A stretch of 64,000 nucleotides of DNA from Ceratotherium simum simum (lineage: Eukaryota; Chordata; Mammalia; Perissodactyla; Rhinocerotidae), in the NCBI RefSeq assembly GCF_000283155.1, contig NW_004454178.1, positions 3,052,909 through 3,116,908 on the forward strand, read 5' to 3'. The first letter of the stretch is position 1. Each line of letters begins with the position of its first letter. Below the pieces are notes generated by a model. That model made no database searches. It was given only the letters and a program-made list of their open reading frames with translations, and was not told the DNA's origin. The translations under genes and the position numbers were made by a program. Shown here piece by piece: positions 1 through 12,419 of this stretch.

Positions 1-579
1 CAGTATATGTTTGTGGGATAAACAAATGAGTAATTATAATATAGTATGTTATAGAATATGTATAGAATATGCTATAATATGAGATGTTCTGTAAGTCATT
101 CGTATGTGTGTATATATATGTATACATATTATATATATATGTTTTACACGGACTATAATTGTGCTGTGAAGAAAAATGATTGTAGACCTTATACTCATTA
201 TCTTGGAATTAATTATGAGCAAAACCCTTTTGAAGAGTTAGGAAAAGCATTAGTTTCCTTCTTATTTAAACTAACCTCTGACAGTGGTAATTCTCCACCT
301 TTTGTGAAGAGTCTTGAAGAGCGGATATTTTCCATGACTAGATTTTGCTTCTTTAAGGCTTAGTACCTCCTGTCATTACAGATCGAGAACAACTACAATT
401 AATATTTTAAAAGAAAGTCACAACGTAATTTCATGGATTTGTTTTAAACTTTGAAGAACTTCTTAATAAATAGTGCTAAGCATTGTTCAGTAACTCTTTT
501 ACGCTGAATGGTGATAATCACAGCCAGTTTTAACTGAACAATTAGCACATGTCAGCTTCTGTGATAACCATTTTATATG
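1..579. other. AT-rich unique sequence, no gene
   Basis: I see no gene and no identifiable repeat apart from a short TA/TG-rich run at about 106-145. The 101-codon open frame here is compositionally biased (runs of Tyr, Ile and Cys codons from the TA repeat) and resembles no protein I know. Confidence 0.6.
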
Positions 580-705
580 CATTTTTAATTTCTCAACAAC
601 CCTGCAAGATAGAAATTATTATTACCTCTCGCACAATAGGGAAAATAAGGTTCATGGAGGTTAATTGAGTCAGTCCCTAGGATCACTCTGGCTCCAAAGC
701 CGTGT
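580..705 (-). repeat. MIR SINE fragment
   Basis: The stretch reads like the reverse complement of a MIR. A 'tctcaacaaccctgcaagat' segment is followed by a short A/T stretch and then a decayed 'gaggttaa...' and 'ggctccaaagcc' segment. These correspond to the 3' half, core and 5' tRNA-like part of MIR. It is strongly diverged, with no target-site duplication visible. Confidence 0.6.
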
Positions 706-1871
706 TCCTTCTGCTATAGAAGTGCCACCCCACAAATCCCCTGAAAGAAAGAAGCCATGTCATTCAACCATAGCCTCCTGCTTGTGTTTTTAGCTTCATG
801 CTAAACAACAAAACATGCCCAACCATCTTCCACCTCTGATAGAATTATGCTGTGGAAACTGCCTAAGTGTGCAGTTTACCAATGGCATTTAAGTGAACTA
901 ATTTGTTGTATTGTTCAGTGTTTTTTTTAAATTGTAAGAAGCTAAATAGAACGTAGAAATAAAGTAGACACCTTCAAAGTGCATGTCAGTTATATAAATA
1001 AATGTTTTAATTTGAGAATCCAATGTTTAAATCAGTTATTTTTTAAGTTAGAACTATCCTAGATTATGAGTATTTTGCTCTAATTCTACTTACTTTAAAA
1101 TGTGTGTGGCTTTTTTAATAGTTTTTATTAAAGTTTAATTTTTGCTAATGGAAAATAACACACCATTATTTTATAAATTGAAACGCTGTAGCAGTGTTTT
1201 TCTCCCCCCTCCTACTAAAAAGAAATTGCTTGTATTATTTCCCAATTATGTGGTTTATTTACCCAATAACACAATTTGATGTGAACATTCTTAAGAACAG
1301 AATTCAAAAATACAGTTCTTTATAAAGAATATATGAAAGTATTAATATTGATGGCTGTGCAGCCTGATATCTCAAAATAAGACAATATAATTTCTTATTG
1401 GGGATTGTAGTCTCAGAAATTTAGCTCTTTTTTGTTAATTTGAGAACAACTTAAAGCAGTAAATAGAGTATCACTATTTCTAATTCCTCTGCTAACTGTC
1501 CTACATTCACCTCCTTATTTACTAGCATGTTAGCTCCCAAGTATGTTGACCATGAGCATTTGGGAAATGCATACACACTGAGTGGTATAAATTAATGTGC
1601 ATTTCTCATTTTGGCCTTCAGGCTGTTTGTGATTGGGTTCTAATCTAAGTCTGTAGTCTTTTGTCCTGGGGTTCCTCTTCATGGATCTTCCACTGCAGCC
1701 AGATTGATCTCCCTTTGCCATCTTCAACTTTTGCATATTTAATTGCTGCCTCCTTCTCCTTTACCTACACAGACTCTATTTAACCTTCATATCAGCTCTT
1801 TAAATCTTTCTCAACTACCCTGTTCTCATCTGAATACAGGCACCTTCTAACAAGTTCTTGAATCGAAAACT
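706..1871. other. Unique AT-rich sequence, no gene
   Basis: Nothing gene-like is visible. The stretch at 1740-1860 is pyrimidine-rich and might be a decayed L2 piece, but I cannot support that. The 68-codon minus-strand frame at 1530-1736 has no recognisable motif. Confidence 0.5.
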
Positions 1872-2103
1872 GGGAGTAGAGTAGGGTTAGCAGAGTCTGA
1901 TACCAGACCACTTGGGTTCAAATCCCAGTTCTACCACTAAGAGATATGTGATCTTAGTCAAGTTACCTAACTGCTGCTCTAGTTGGTATCCCTTCTGTAA
2001 AATGTATAGATAACAATAGAAATAAAGTAGAAATTGAGTGTGTTAATATACACAACACGTTCAGAACAGCGTGGCATATAAGTGTTCACTAAGCTATTAT
2101 TAA
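1872..2103 (+). repeat. MIR SINE, nearly full length
   Basis: A sense MIR. The B-box-like 'cttgggttcaaatcccagtt' is followed by 'ctaccactaa', a 'gtgatcttagtcaagttacc' core (from GTGACCTTGGGCAAGTTAC), the 'tctgtaaaatg' block and a 3' segment ending '...agtgttcactaagctatta'. All MIR blocks are in order, at old-repeat divergence. Confidence 0.85.
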
Positions 2104-4564
2104 AAAAAAATTGGCAAATGAGTTATAAAATTGTAGCTGCCTACCACTTGCAGCCAGGGTTTACTCGTTGTTGTTTTTCTTTATAATTCATTCAAAGGGC
2201 TTTACAGTAAATGAATATTTCTGAACTAACGAGTTTTGAAAAAAGGTTACCCATTGATATTAAAATAAAAGAGAAACTGCCAAACCTCTCTCAGAATGAA
2301 CTGCTCAGGTATGTTAAGAATGCTTATAACCATCTTCAGTTTACAGAATTGTTCACATACATTATTTCATTTTGAGCTAGTTTAATTTTAAAGTTTTTAT
2401 CTCATTTAACGACCTGGGGAATACAAATGAAACAAAATTGAAAAAGAAATAGCAGCAGCATGGATCCTATTACATAAAAAATGTAACCACCAGTAGCACC
2501 TCACACTTAAATTACTGTGTTCTTTCTAGCATACGTGACTGAAAAATGATAAATTATGAAAAAGGGAACCAGGAAATAATTGAATCAACAGAGAAGATCC
2601 CATTTTCTGCAAAGGCTCAAAGACGTCTCTGGAGTGCCAAAGGCATGTCCTTCAATATTTAACTTTTTCACTCCTTGTTCCCCAGCTCGAGTTGAACAAT
2701 ACGTTAATTACCAGATGAAGCATTATAATTACTCTAACAGCTCCACTCTTCCTTATAATTACTGCATCAACACTTTCTTTTTCATATGCTTCAATCTATA
2801 CCTAGTACATTGTCACGATGAAGACACATTAACATTAGAATACCGTATAATTAGCTGATGAGCAATTAAATTATTCCACTTCTCTGGTTCCTCTTTGCCA
2901 AGAGGTTGCTTCCAAGCTCTGTTATTTCCTCTTTCTCTTCAGTTCGCTTTAGTGGTTCTTTTCCCCCCAAAACAAAGAGGCTCATAAGCTGTATTCAAAG
3001 CATTTTGATTTCAGATTCAGAATGGATAAGTGTTCAAGTGGGTGGTGGTCGAAGAAACAAATCGGCATTATAGACGAGTTTCAAATTATTTTCATTTTCT
3101 TTCTACGATAAACAATTGCAAATCTATGTAACACAGTAAAACGCTGCAGGGTCATTCTTTCTAAATACTAATTTTTTTGTTTTAAAAATTAAAATTTTCC
3201 ATAATTTAGAGTACAATTGTCTAAACTATATTAGATTCTATCTGAAATATAGACCTCATGAATTATTTTATAAATACTTCAAATTAAGCTTTCATAGAAA
3301 CTTTGAAGCTTTGAAGACCGTGGACATAAAATAAAATCATGTACTGATTGTATAACTAACTACAATAGTACACTGTTCAATGAAGGCAACCAGGTGCTTT
3401 ACTGTATTCTTTCTTTTCCTTTGTTTTTCTTTATGTTACATATCAAAAAATCTGTCCTTCTGACTTGTCCAGCTGGCATTAAATAACTTTTCCTTTACAT
3501 GCTCATCATGATCTTTCTTTGTGATTTTAGTCTCTGGTCTTATGGAGTTTCCTGTGATAAAATGGATATCTCTCCTTGGTTAAAGACTTATTTTAGCCCA
3601 AATAAACTTTAGAACTAATTGGAATACAATTTTAATGACTCCAAAATACTTGACATCCACATGGCTTATCACCGTGATGACTTGCTGCATCTATATTGCA
3701 AACTAGCTCAGTGGTTGGTTAGTCCGTATTTTATAAGAGCACTAAATCCTTCTTAGATAATCACTTTGGAGTAACATTATGAGCTATGAAAGAAAAGTGG
3801 AATTCATTTTACAAGCAAGGCCTATTTCAATAAAACGACTTTTGTTGTCTCAGCTTAGTTTCCATAGCTATGAGGCACAGGAAAATCTATTGAGCGTAAT
3901 GGTCTCATATGCGGAAACTTGCCTCTTCACCGAGAAAAGCCAGACGGACTCTGCCAACTTCAAACAGCCATTTAAGATTATTAGTATCAATATACTCGGA
4001 ACATAATGACACACAAGTTACCTCCAACTGGAGATAGGAGAGTGATGAAGTCCTTGCTTAAGTGACAATTACTTCAGTTATAATCCTGTGACTTTCAAAG
4101 TCCTTAACCATAACTTCATATTTTTAAACTGAAAAAGACTCCTGCTTTCACAGGGGTACATTGTTTATTCTGTCTCAGGTCAAAGATAATCTCTCAACCT
4201 CTGACTGTGTTAGCACTGCCATTTGTTCTTGAATTGTGTTACGAAAAAAAAGTTTAACCATTAATGCATGAGAATCCCTACATAGAACAAAGAGGTAGGC
4301 TGTACTTTACATCAAATATAACTTGGTCTACTGACAGAGAGAGTTCAAAAGGTATCAAAATGCAATCAAGATGAACACATGTCAGGATATTAGATAGAAC
4401 GTTAGCTGGAATAACTTGAGACTCTCACTCCAAATTATTAATACCTTGTAGATAAGAATCTCATATCAATTTTAATTATTTATATAGAATTAAAATGCCT
4501 ACTATTTTCAGCTTTAGTAAATAGGGTCCCTGGTACATACGTTAAAAGCAAGAGATCCTAGGGA
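2104..4564. other. Long unique AT-rich stretch, no gene
   Basis: No gene and no clear repeat in about 2.4 kb. A short MIR-like 3' end may exist at 2340-2420 but is too decayed to call. Open frames of 92 codons (2580-2858) and 75 codons (3779-4006) have no recognisable domain and no splice or poly(A) context that would support a gene. Confidence 0.5.
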
Positions 4565-4797
4565 CTAAGAGCCTGAACCTTGAACCAGGCCCTACTCTAA
4601 CACTTAATACCTGTGTGACCTTGAACAAGTTATTTCATCTTCCTAAGCCTATTTTGCAGCTATAAAATAACAGCAGCGCCCATCATGTAAGGTTACCGGA
4701 AGGATAAAACGAGAAATTTAATGGAAAGCACTTAGCACAGTGCCTAGCATAATGTGATCTCTCAATAAGTATTAAATAGTATCATTATTCGCTATTA
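4565..4797 (+). repeat. MIR SINE, nearly full length
   Basis: Sense MIR. 'tgtgaccttgaacaagttat' matches the MIR core. It is followed by 'ataaaataacag', an A-rich spacer, 'gcacttagcacagtgcctag' and a terminal 'ctcaataagtatt'. This order is characteristic of MIR 3' halves. Confidence 0.85.
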
Positions 4798-6809
4798 TCA
4801 GCTTAAAGGTTATTTTTCTTTCTGCTCTTTGGAAAACACCTCATACACAGTTTGTAATCATCAGGTGCTATAATTTCTCATAAAACATTTGATCTGGAAA
4901 GGATTGTAATTATTTTTAGTCCAAGGGCTTTATGTACATTTTCTAGGGACATAAATTTAATTAGTGCCCGTTAGTCTCCGTGGTAGTGCCCCCACTCCCA
5001 GTAGTATATCTTTCCATTACACCATTTCATTTAAGAGATCTGTGAAATACACTAAATTGGATTATAGTCTTTTAAAAAATACATTAAATTTTAATGATAT
5101 ACACAAATTATAACATGAAAATAAAATTTGAATTTTGTAATCACCTGTAGCCCATTTGGACTCTTGCCATTATTCAAGATATAAAACCAAGTTCATTTTA
5201 TGCTATATAAGAAAAACTAATTCCTACTTTCAGTGTTGATTTTTCTGCCACCTTTCAGTTGAAGTGAGTTTTCACTAGTGTACTTAACCCTCCCCCCTTT
5301 AAATGAACAGGACGAGAATTACTATATTTCTTTCACAATGAATTATTATATCTAATGGCTTCTGAAAATTTTTGTTCCATATCCAGGATTGCTGTTTTTA
5401 TATCAAAAGGAATTTTAACATCTGCTGGCTTTTGGAAATTCTTTCCCACATTCTCTTGAAGACTATATAAATTTTCAACCCCTAATCATGAAACTTTTAA
5501 TGGTAGTATTGAATACTTCAAAGTACAATATTTATGATTTGTTAATGCTATGTGGAGGATCTTGTGCCCACATCCCATAGAACTGATACCCTTACGGTTG
5601 AGGGAAACTCTCATATCCCCAAATCCTAATTCTATTATTAATAGAATTTTTTTTTTATATTAAAAGGGACCATAGAAGATCCAATTGAAGCTGGGAAAAT
5701 TTTTCCTTTTTTTTGTCTTTCTTCCCAATACCAATTGTTACCTGCTGTTTTGATTAGAAGCTACAAAGATTGGCAAGATTCTCCAAAATAATTCAGAATC
5801 ATCAGTATCAGGCAGAAATGGGCCTTCCTCACTTTGTTAGCAATCATGTAATAATAGTAACAAAATAGCTATCAAAAGCTTAAAATGCCTTATTCTCACT
5901 AAAATTTTTTAAAATTAATTACGTTGTGTGAATCTCACATAAAATTATTGATAATTAATTATGTTTTCTCAACTTGACCTCTGGGGCTCAGATTCCCACT
6001 TGACGGTTAAACATACTATCTGAAAATGGACCCGACATTTTATTTTGGTACTGTATGGTAGTATGACTCTCATTCAGTTTCCAACCCCATTCCCAAAAAA
6101 GCATCTTCAGAAGATCCAAGCTACTACTGAAGTTTTGGCCTCAGGCTGGGTTAAGTAAGAGTGGATAAAATATGGAAATGTGACTTAGTGCCAATGAGAA
6201 AGGTCAATAAGAGTTAGGGTTGATGGATGAACATGAAACAGTTTCTTTCCCCTGTTCTTATGGATGAGCCACTACTGTGTCCAAGAATAGCTTTTACAAT
6301 CAAAGTCGTCTGCTGAAATAACCAAGAGTGACAATCAGCACTTAACTTCAAAAGAAACTTCACATTCCCTGATGCTTCGTTTACAAATGACCAGTAGTGT
6401 ATCTGGCAGAGATGTGTACTTGAAGCTACATTAGTGACCACAAGGACAGAGCTATCAAGCTCTTCTGCTCTGTATTATCAGTGTACTCAATGGAATGAAT
6501 AATCGTAGACTCAGTGGTATTCAAGGATTCTCTGGTCCCAGCTATCACAATTCTGCAGTTTCTATCACTATCTGCAGTTTGCCTCTAAAGAAAAGAATTT
6601 GGGTAAATGAATGAAGATGGGACACCCAATCCACAATAACATTTTCCAGACATGCGAAATAGAGGAGAGAACATGAGAGAGTAGTTTTGAATAGAGATAT
6701 GGGAAGTCTAAAAATGAAGATACCTACTTTTTATGAGACATGATGAAAAAGCAAAAGGCAACAGAATCACAGCAGGTCAGTGCACCAAGAGACCTCAGAA
6801 AACAGCCCA
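4798..6809. other. Unique AT-rich stretch, no gene
   Basis: No gene or repeat that I can name. The 75-codon minus-strand frame at 6214-6441 is unsupported by homology or context. Confidence 0.5.
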
Positions 6810-6930
6810 CTCCTTACCTTTTACAGATGAGGGAACAGAGGCCCAGAGAGGTGAATGCCATTAACCAAGTTGGCCACATAGTAAATGGTAGGACAGCTGG
6901 GAGTTGTTTTCTGACCCTAAAGCTTCTGCA
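6810..6930 (-). repeat. MIR SINE fragment
   Basis: Antisense MIR core: 'ttttacagatgagggaacag' then 'aggcccagagaggtgaatg', a decayed 'ccaagttggccacatagtaa' and 'gacagctggga'. A 64-codon open frame (6740-6934) simply reads through this repeat. Confidence 0.75.
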
Positions 6931-7959
6931 ATAACAGAACTGGTGAGAGAGCACTTTGCTGTTTATAGTTTAAATGTGTGAGTTTTGGAAAAAAACATTA
7001 AAGTATAAGACGGTCTAGAACTGATATTTACCACTCTCACGTAAATTCTCTTTTATGCATTTAATACTACCTGGCAATGTTGTTGTTTTGTTTACCATTT
7101 ATCTTCATATTCATCAATTAATATGAAATTCTACTATAAAGAAGCATGTTGCATTCTAGGCTAGTGATTTTTATATTTTCCCACCAAACTGTTTATTTGC
7201 CATTGCAAAGGAAAGGGAAGTTCTAGAGCCGGGGGATTTGGGGATCAATTCGGTAAGGGGCACAAGTCGGTAAGGTCTAATGGAGAAATTTCTTTGAAGA
7301 GTGATATTTTATTTTAAAAGAGTCATGTAACATTTTCTATTTGCTTGTTTTCATCAGAAAATAATGATTTCCCTCCAAAAGTTCAAGGTAAATTAATGTT
7401 CCAAAGATGTACAAGGTTTGCTATGCCTAACCCTGAGGAATTCTCCATATTCTCAGGAGTTCAAATACCTTGCTTATACTGATTATAAGCTATTTTCCTT
7501 TCCCTATCTGGAAGCCTACTATAGAAATAAGCACAAAGAATGAAGGGCAAAAATAACCCATACAAAAAGTGCTTTTTCTGGTTCTCTGTTCCGTGTAACA
7601 GCAATTCTTCTCCAAAAGGGAACACAATTTTAAGGAAAGAAAGTTTACATTGAATATCAACTGTATATTTTATAGTGTTGTCCTAAAGTAAAATAGAAAC
7701 TACTTGCCTACTTCCAACATCACTTACACCTCAACAAAATCCACCTATATTTTCCAAACTGTCCAGCAGTGTTAACTCAGATATTTATTTATTTTGAATA
7801 ATATATGAGTATCAATTGATTAAGCAAACCCAAAGTTCCAAATTATTCTCTTTCACAGAAATCATAGGATGTTTCAGGAATGGAAAGAACCTTAATCTTC
7901 TTCTCATTCTGCTATCTGCTCGTGCTTGAAGATTCTCCACAATATTAATTTTTTAAAGA
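6931..7959. other. Unique sequence, no gene
   Basis: Nothing identifiable beyond AT-rich unique DNA. Confidence 0.45.
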
Positions 7960-9058
7960 AATATTTTTAGAGTGTTTGATATGTGATTCTAAGACAGACA
8001 TTGTCCCCATTTTCATGGAGTTTAGAGTGTAGTGATCAGATAGTAAACAAACAAAAATAAATACAAAGCAAACTGTGAGAGGTTCTCTGCAGAGAACTAA
8101 AACACAGAGATGTGATGAGATTAATGGGAGCAGAGAGGGTTACATTTCATTGGGTGCTCATGAGAGGCCTCTCTGAGTGATGATATTTAAGCTGAGCCCT
8201 AAACTGACAAGAAAAACCATGCACGGAAAATCAGAAAAGAAAAATTTCAGGAAGATAAACTAGCTATTACAAAGTCCTGAAGGCAGGAATACAAAGAGTG
8301 CCACGTAGCTGGAACAACATGGTTAAGGAAGGTGAGACCGTGTCAGAAAGAGGGCAGAATGAAATCTCATGGGATTTCATTATTTTACAAAAGCATATGA
8401 AATCTGGATTTTACTTTAAGCAGAAGGGGACCACTTGAGTATTTAAGGAGTGGAGGGATGACACTACGTAATTTATTTCAAGTGTTTTAATTGTATTAAC
8501 AGTAGTGTAAAGTAAGGGTTGTAAGGGCTGTGGCTGGAAACAGGGAGCAAGCTATGCTGGTAGCTCCTAGTGGACCAGGGTGCTGGTAGGAGAGCTGGGA
8601 ACAAGTGCATGCATTTGGGGCATGTTTTGGAAGAAAAATCAGTGACACTGGCTGATAGTTTGTATAGCAGTGGGTGAAGGAAAGACAGAAATCAAAGACA
8701 ATTCATAGATATTTGGCCTAAGCAACTACCTGAACAGGCAGTTCAGGAGTAAGTGCCATAATCTGGGCATAATGGGCACTTAGTGCCACAGTTGGAAGTG
8801 GAGGAGACTGGGGAATAACTAGTTGGCACTGGGGAGAGAGGGTTAAGATCTGTTTTGACTACATAAATTTGAGATCCATATTCTATGTCAAAGTGAAGGT
8901 GTCACATAAGCAGTGGCATAGTTCAATCTGGAGTTGCAGAGAGGTGACGGGGTAAAGAAGTATATTTGGGAATCATGGCATATACATACTATTTAAGACC
9001 ATGGGACTGAATGAGGTCATCTAAGGTGAATGTGTTGATCGAAAAAAAACAGCCTCTG
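7960..9058 (-). repeat. Long L2-like ancient repeat relic
   Basis: The text follows a familiar old mammalian repeat for about 1.1 kb. It has 'tgtccccattttcatggagt', 'gaggcctctctgagtgatga', 'atatttaagctgagccct', 'cctgaaggcaggaatacaaa', 'ggatgacactacgtaattta' and finally 'taagaccatgggactgaatg'. I read the first part as an antisense L2 3' region. The later part could belong to another ancient family that is often joined to it. The strand assumes L2 polarity. Confidence 0.6.
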
Positions 9059-10442
9059 AAACACGTCAACACGTAGAAAATACAGAGGAAAAGAGACTGT
9101 TAATTAGTGTATTTACTGGACATTTACTTGGAAAAAAGTATAATTTAAATGATACAGTTGAAAGTATAAAAAGCAATATACATCTATCCCATGTATATTT
9201 AAATACAACAAACATATATGTATGCATATAACAAGTGCTCAATGAAAATTTGTAGAAATGTGTGTGTATAAACATATATAAGTATTCACATACCAAATAA
9301 ATTGATTATTTGGGCAAGATAAACCCACACACATATGTAAAACACTTACAGACAAAGGGCACATCACTTCACACAGACTACTAATCGTGTTTCCTGAGGC
9401 CAACCTCCACCAGAGATTCCTTCCCGGCTATTTCACACTGAGTGGCTCTGCAGTCTCCAGCCGTCTCACTGGCTCCCGTTTCCATCTCTCTACCCCCACC
9501 ATCCCTTTCTGGTTTGTCCTCTCCACCCAGCCCTTGCTTCTCCCTCTCTTGATGATTACATCCTTCTCACTCAGCTCACTCTAAATGCCTCGAATTCAGA
9601 ACTCACTCAAATTCACCCCCATGCCCACTGTGTGTTTAAAGGGATGAAGGCCCTTTATTTCATTAGGAGCACTGGTCAGGGGTTAAAGAATGAAAAGTGT
9701 GCCAAGTCATCGCAGGCTTACCTCGTACAGTTGATTAAGAGACTCTTATTATACATTCAGAAGAGCTTTCAGGGAATCCAACAAAAAAGTAATTACCTGG
9801 AGAATTATGTTTTTCCATCAGTTAGAATATCTGTCAGTCTATTAATACAATAACTATTCAGGTACTCCATTCTGATTATTTAAATGTGAACACTGATGGC
9901 ACCAATGATTTTACTTCATCTTTTAAGACTTGGAAAAGTATGAAACAGCAACTCTCCTTTTCCAATTGTACTGAATTAAATACATTATTGTTGGACTATA
10001 TCATTGTCATTTTATGCAATTAACTTTTTTTATAATGAAATATGTATTATTCCCTCGACTTTTTAAGATTTTAAGTGTGAGAAGAAAAATGAAAATAGTT
10101 TTAAGAAAATATATTATTGACTAAAGCTCTTAAATCACATTGTTAAAATACATATTTGATGTCTTTTTTCTTAACCTCCTTAATCCTCCGAATAAAAAGT
10201 AGACAGCATAATATACGGGATTCTCAATGCTGCATTTTCCCAAATCAGACAAAAGCAATATAAATATAAATCTCCTAGTGGCATGTGTGTATCACACGGG
10301 TCTCCCGTAAATTAGTGCACTGTATATATTATCTTTTGTGTTGGTACTTTTGATGGAAACAGAGGATATACTTCTACACCTTATTTTACTGGATACAGTA
10401 TAAGAAAAGCCCCTGTGGGATGATGAGACAATACATTAACTA
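9059..10442. other. Unique sequence with a pyrimidine-rich patch, no gene
   Basis: Positions 9390-9600 are C/T-rich and less AT-rich than the surroundings, and give a 65-codon frame with no recognisable motif. The rest is AT-rich unique DNA with TATG-type low-complexity patches near 9200-9290. Confidence 0.45.
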
Positions 10443-10772
10443 CAGTCATCCCTTGGTACCTGCAAGGGATTGGTTCCAGGACCCCCATGGATACCAAAAC
10501 TGGAGGATGCTCTAGTGGCTTATATAAAGTGGTGGAGTATTTGCATATAACCTACACACATCCTCTCTATATTTTAAATCATCTCTAGATTACTTGTAAT
10601 ACCTAATACAATGTAAATGCTATGTAAATAGCTGTTATACTGCATTCTTTAGGGAATAATGACAAGAAAAAAGTCTGTACATGTTCAGTAGGGACGCAAT
10701 CATCATAGGCTTGCCAAACTGCTGTTGGATGAACCCACGGATGTAGAATCCACGGATATGGAGGGCAGACTG
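10443..10772. mobile_element. Complete Tigger-like non-autonomous DNA transposon
   Basis: A 330-bp element bounded by a TA dinucleotide on each side (10441-10442 and 10773-10774), the target duplication expected of Tc1/mariner-type transposons. The left end CAGTCATCCCTTGGTACC pairs imperfectly with a right end finishing in GGAGGGCAGACTG (terminal CAGTC/GACTG). The interior has 'attggttccaggacccccat', 'tttgcatataacctacacac' and 'aataatgacaagaaaaaagt', which I recognise from the Tigger/MER-type internal-deletion family. No transposase frame remains, and the 84-codon minus-strand frame overlapping it is incidental. Confidence 0.88.
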
Positions 10773-10774
10773 TA

Positions 10775-11099
10775 ATTAAGTGGAATGAGGGAGTCAGACT
10801 GTAAAGATAAGGTCCCCATGAGTTAATATAACCTAGGAGAGAATGTTGCAATTCCATAGAAATTAAGAAAAATCTTGAATGATTAAATGAAAAAAGAATC
10901 CATGGGAAAGGAAGTTTTTTATTTTAATTCTGAGACAATTAGCTACATTTTACTCTATATCACATATCCTACAGAAAGGCAAAATAAAACCAGCATCAGA
11001 TTTTTACCAAATTGGAAAAAATTTAGCAAGTGTGCAATAAAATGGACATTTTATCAGTCCTGGCAGAAATTTTAGCAACTGCCTGAAAAATTAGCTTCA
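10775..11099. other. Short unique stretch, no gene
   Basis: AT-rich, with a 62-codon frame at 10887-11075 that I cannot relate to any protein. The last 100 bases may already belong to the neighbouring decayed L1. Confidence 0.4.
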
Positions 11100-11428
11100 A
11101 GTCTCAAGAACCTTAAAAATGGCCATATCTTTTGCTTTGGTAATTACACTTTTTCGAATCTATCTGAGGAAATATTCATCAGAGAGTACAAACAATTTTA
11201 TACCCAAGGACATTTACCAACATGATTTGTAATTGTGAAAGTTTGAAACAGTCTTAATTTAACAAAAATAAAACGTTAAATCCATAGACTAGAATATTAT
11301 ATAGCCATTATAGATATTCTGTTTGAAGAATTTTTAGGGCACAAGAAAATGTTTAAAACATAAAACATTTTTTTAATTTTTTAATTAAAAAAAATCAGTA
11401 AGCTTCTCTGAATATATATTATGACTCA

Positions 11429-11467
<39 letters not shown>

Positions 11468-11610
11468 AACAGAACTATACCAATAAATTTTTTCTGTGAA
11501 GTAAAATTGCAGATATTTTTTATAATTTTATTTATTAATTTCTGGATATTTCTGAATTTTTAACTCAAGAAGTACGTCTTACATAGTGATAAAAATAAAA
11601 ACAATTAAAA
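11100..11610 (+). repeat. L1 LINE fragment (old, end of ORF2 and 3' region)
   Basis: Sense L1 relic. 'gaatctatctgaggaaatat' corresponds to the 'GGAATCTATCCTAAGGAAAT' block near the ORF2 end. It is followed by decayed 'gacatttaccaacatgattt' and 'tagaatattatatagccatt', the usual L1 order. The frame is destroyed. A (TG)n run interrupts it at 11433-11466. Confidence 0.7.
11433..11466. repeat. (TG)n microsatellite
   Basis: An almost pure TG run of about 17 units, with one A interruption near the end, inside the L1 relic. Confidence 0.95.
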
Positions 11611-12135
11611 ATAAAATTAAGAAACTTGCTAATTTCCATAATGGAGGTCAAATAAGATCATGCCCAAAACAATTTCTTATGGCTTGGGCAACAGGAAAGC
11701 AATGGTTACAAGAAAAAGGACATTTTTAGTGATGTGATAAAAGCAAAAGTTAGAGTTTATAGAGTTGGAGAGTAAACACAGTTATGAAAGGGAGGCAGAC
11801 AGTGGGGATGGCCCTTTTATGAAGCCTGGTTATGAAGAGCAGACCATATATAGGACAGGAAACTCACACTGTTAGACCCGATTACTACACAGGTCACTCA
11901 ATCAGATACGCGCTCTATCCTCCAGAAACATAGCATTTTACAGGCTTTTCCTCCCACATTCACATCTCCTACGAAAGAGACTCAGGGAGACGAGCCCAGC
12001 AAAGTTACCTTTTACTCCAATACTTTCTGCCTGCTTTGTGGAGGCTTCATGCAAACAACCTGGCCTTGACCGTTTCTCTAAGGATTCCCCCATCATTAAA
12101 CCTCTCCTTACCTTTGACTCCAAAATATATGATTA
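11611..12135. other. Unique sequence, no gene
   Basis: No gene or nameable repeat. The 61-codon minus-strand frame (11938-12123) is unsupported. Confidence 0.45.
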
Positions 12136-12150
12136 AAAAATATAGCCTGA

Positions 12151-12410
12151 GGGCCAGCCCAGTGGCATAGCAGTTAAGTTCGCATGTTCCACATCTGTGG
12201 CCTGGGGTTTGCCAGTTCGGATCCTGGACGCAGACCTATTCACCGCTCATCAAGCCATGCTGGGGCGGTGGCCCACATAGAAGAACTAGAAGGACATACA
12301 ACTAGGATTTACAACTATGTACTTGGGCTTTGGGGAGAAAAAAGAAAAAAAAGAGGAAGATTGGCAACAGATGTTAGCTCAGGGCCAATCTTCCTCAAAA
12401 AAAAAAAAAA
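12151..12410 (+). mobile_element. ERE-type tRNA-derived SINE (long-tail form)
   Basis: The head GGGCCAGCCCAGTGGCATAG is followed by 'cagttaag', a 'gttcggatcctgg' B-box, the 'ccatgctggggcggtggccc' block, and a 3' tail of the form 'gaagattggcaacagatgtt...tcttcctc', ending in poly(A). Flanking AATATAGCCTGA (left) and AATAGCTTGA (right) are an imperfect target-site duplication. This is the long ERE form with the extra 'gattggca...' tail. The 104-codon open frame starting at 12184 lies mostly in the SINE. Confidence 0.93.
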
Positions 12411-12419
12411 TAGCTTGAG

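Noticed and set aside
12151..12260. tRNA genes at the SINE heads
   Set aside because: A- and B-boxes are present, but the tRNA-like parts do not fold as a cloverleaf with a CCA-end stem. They are SINE heads with target duplications.
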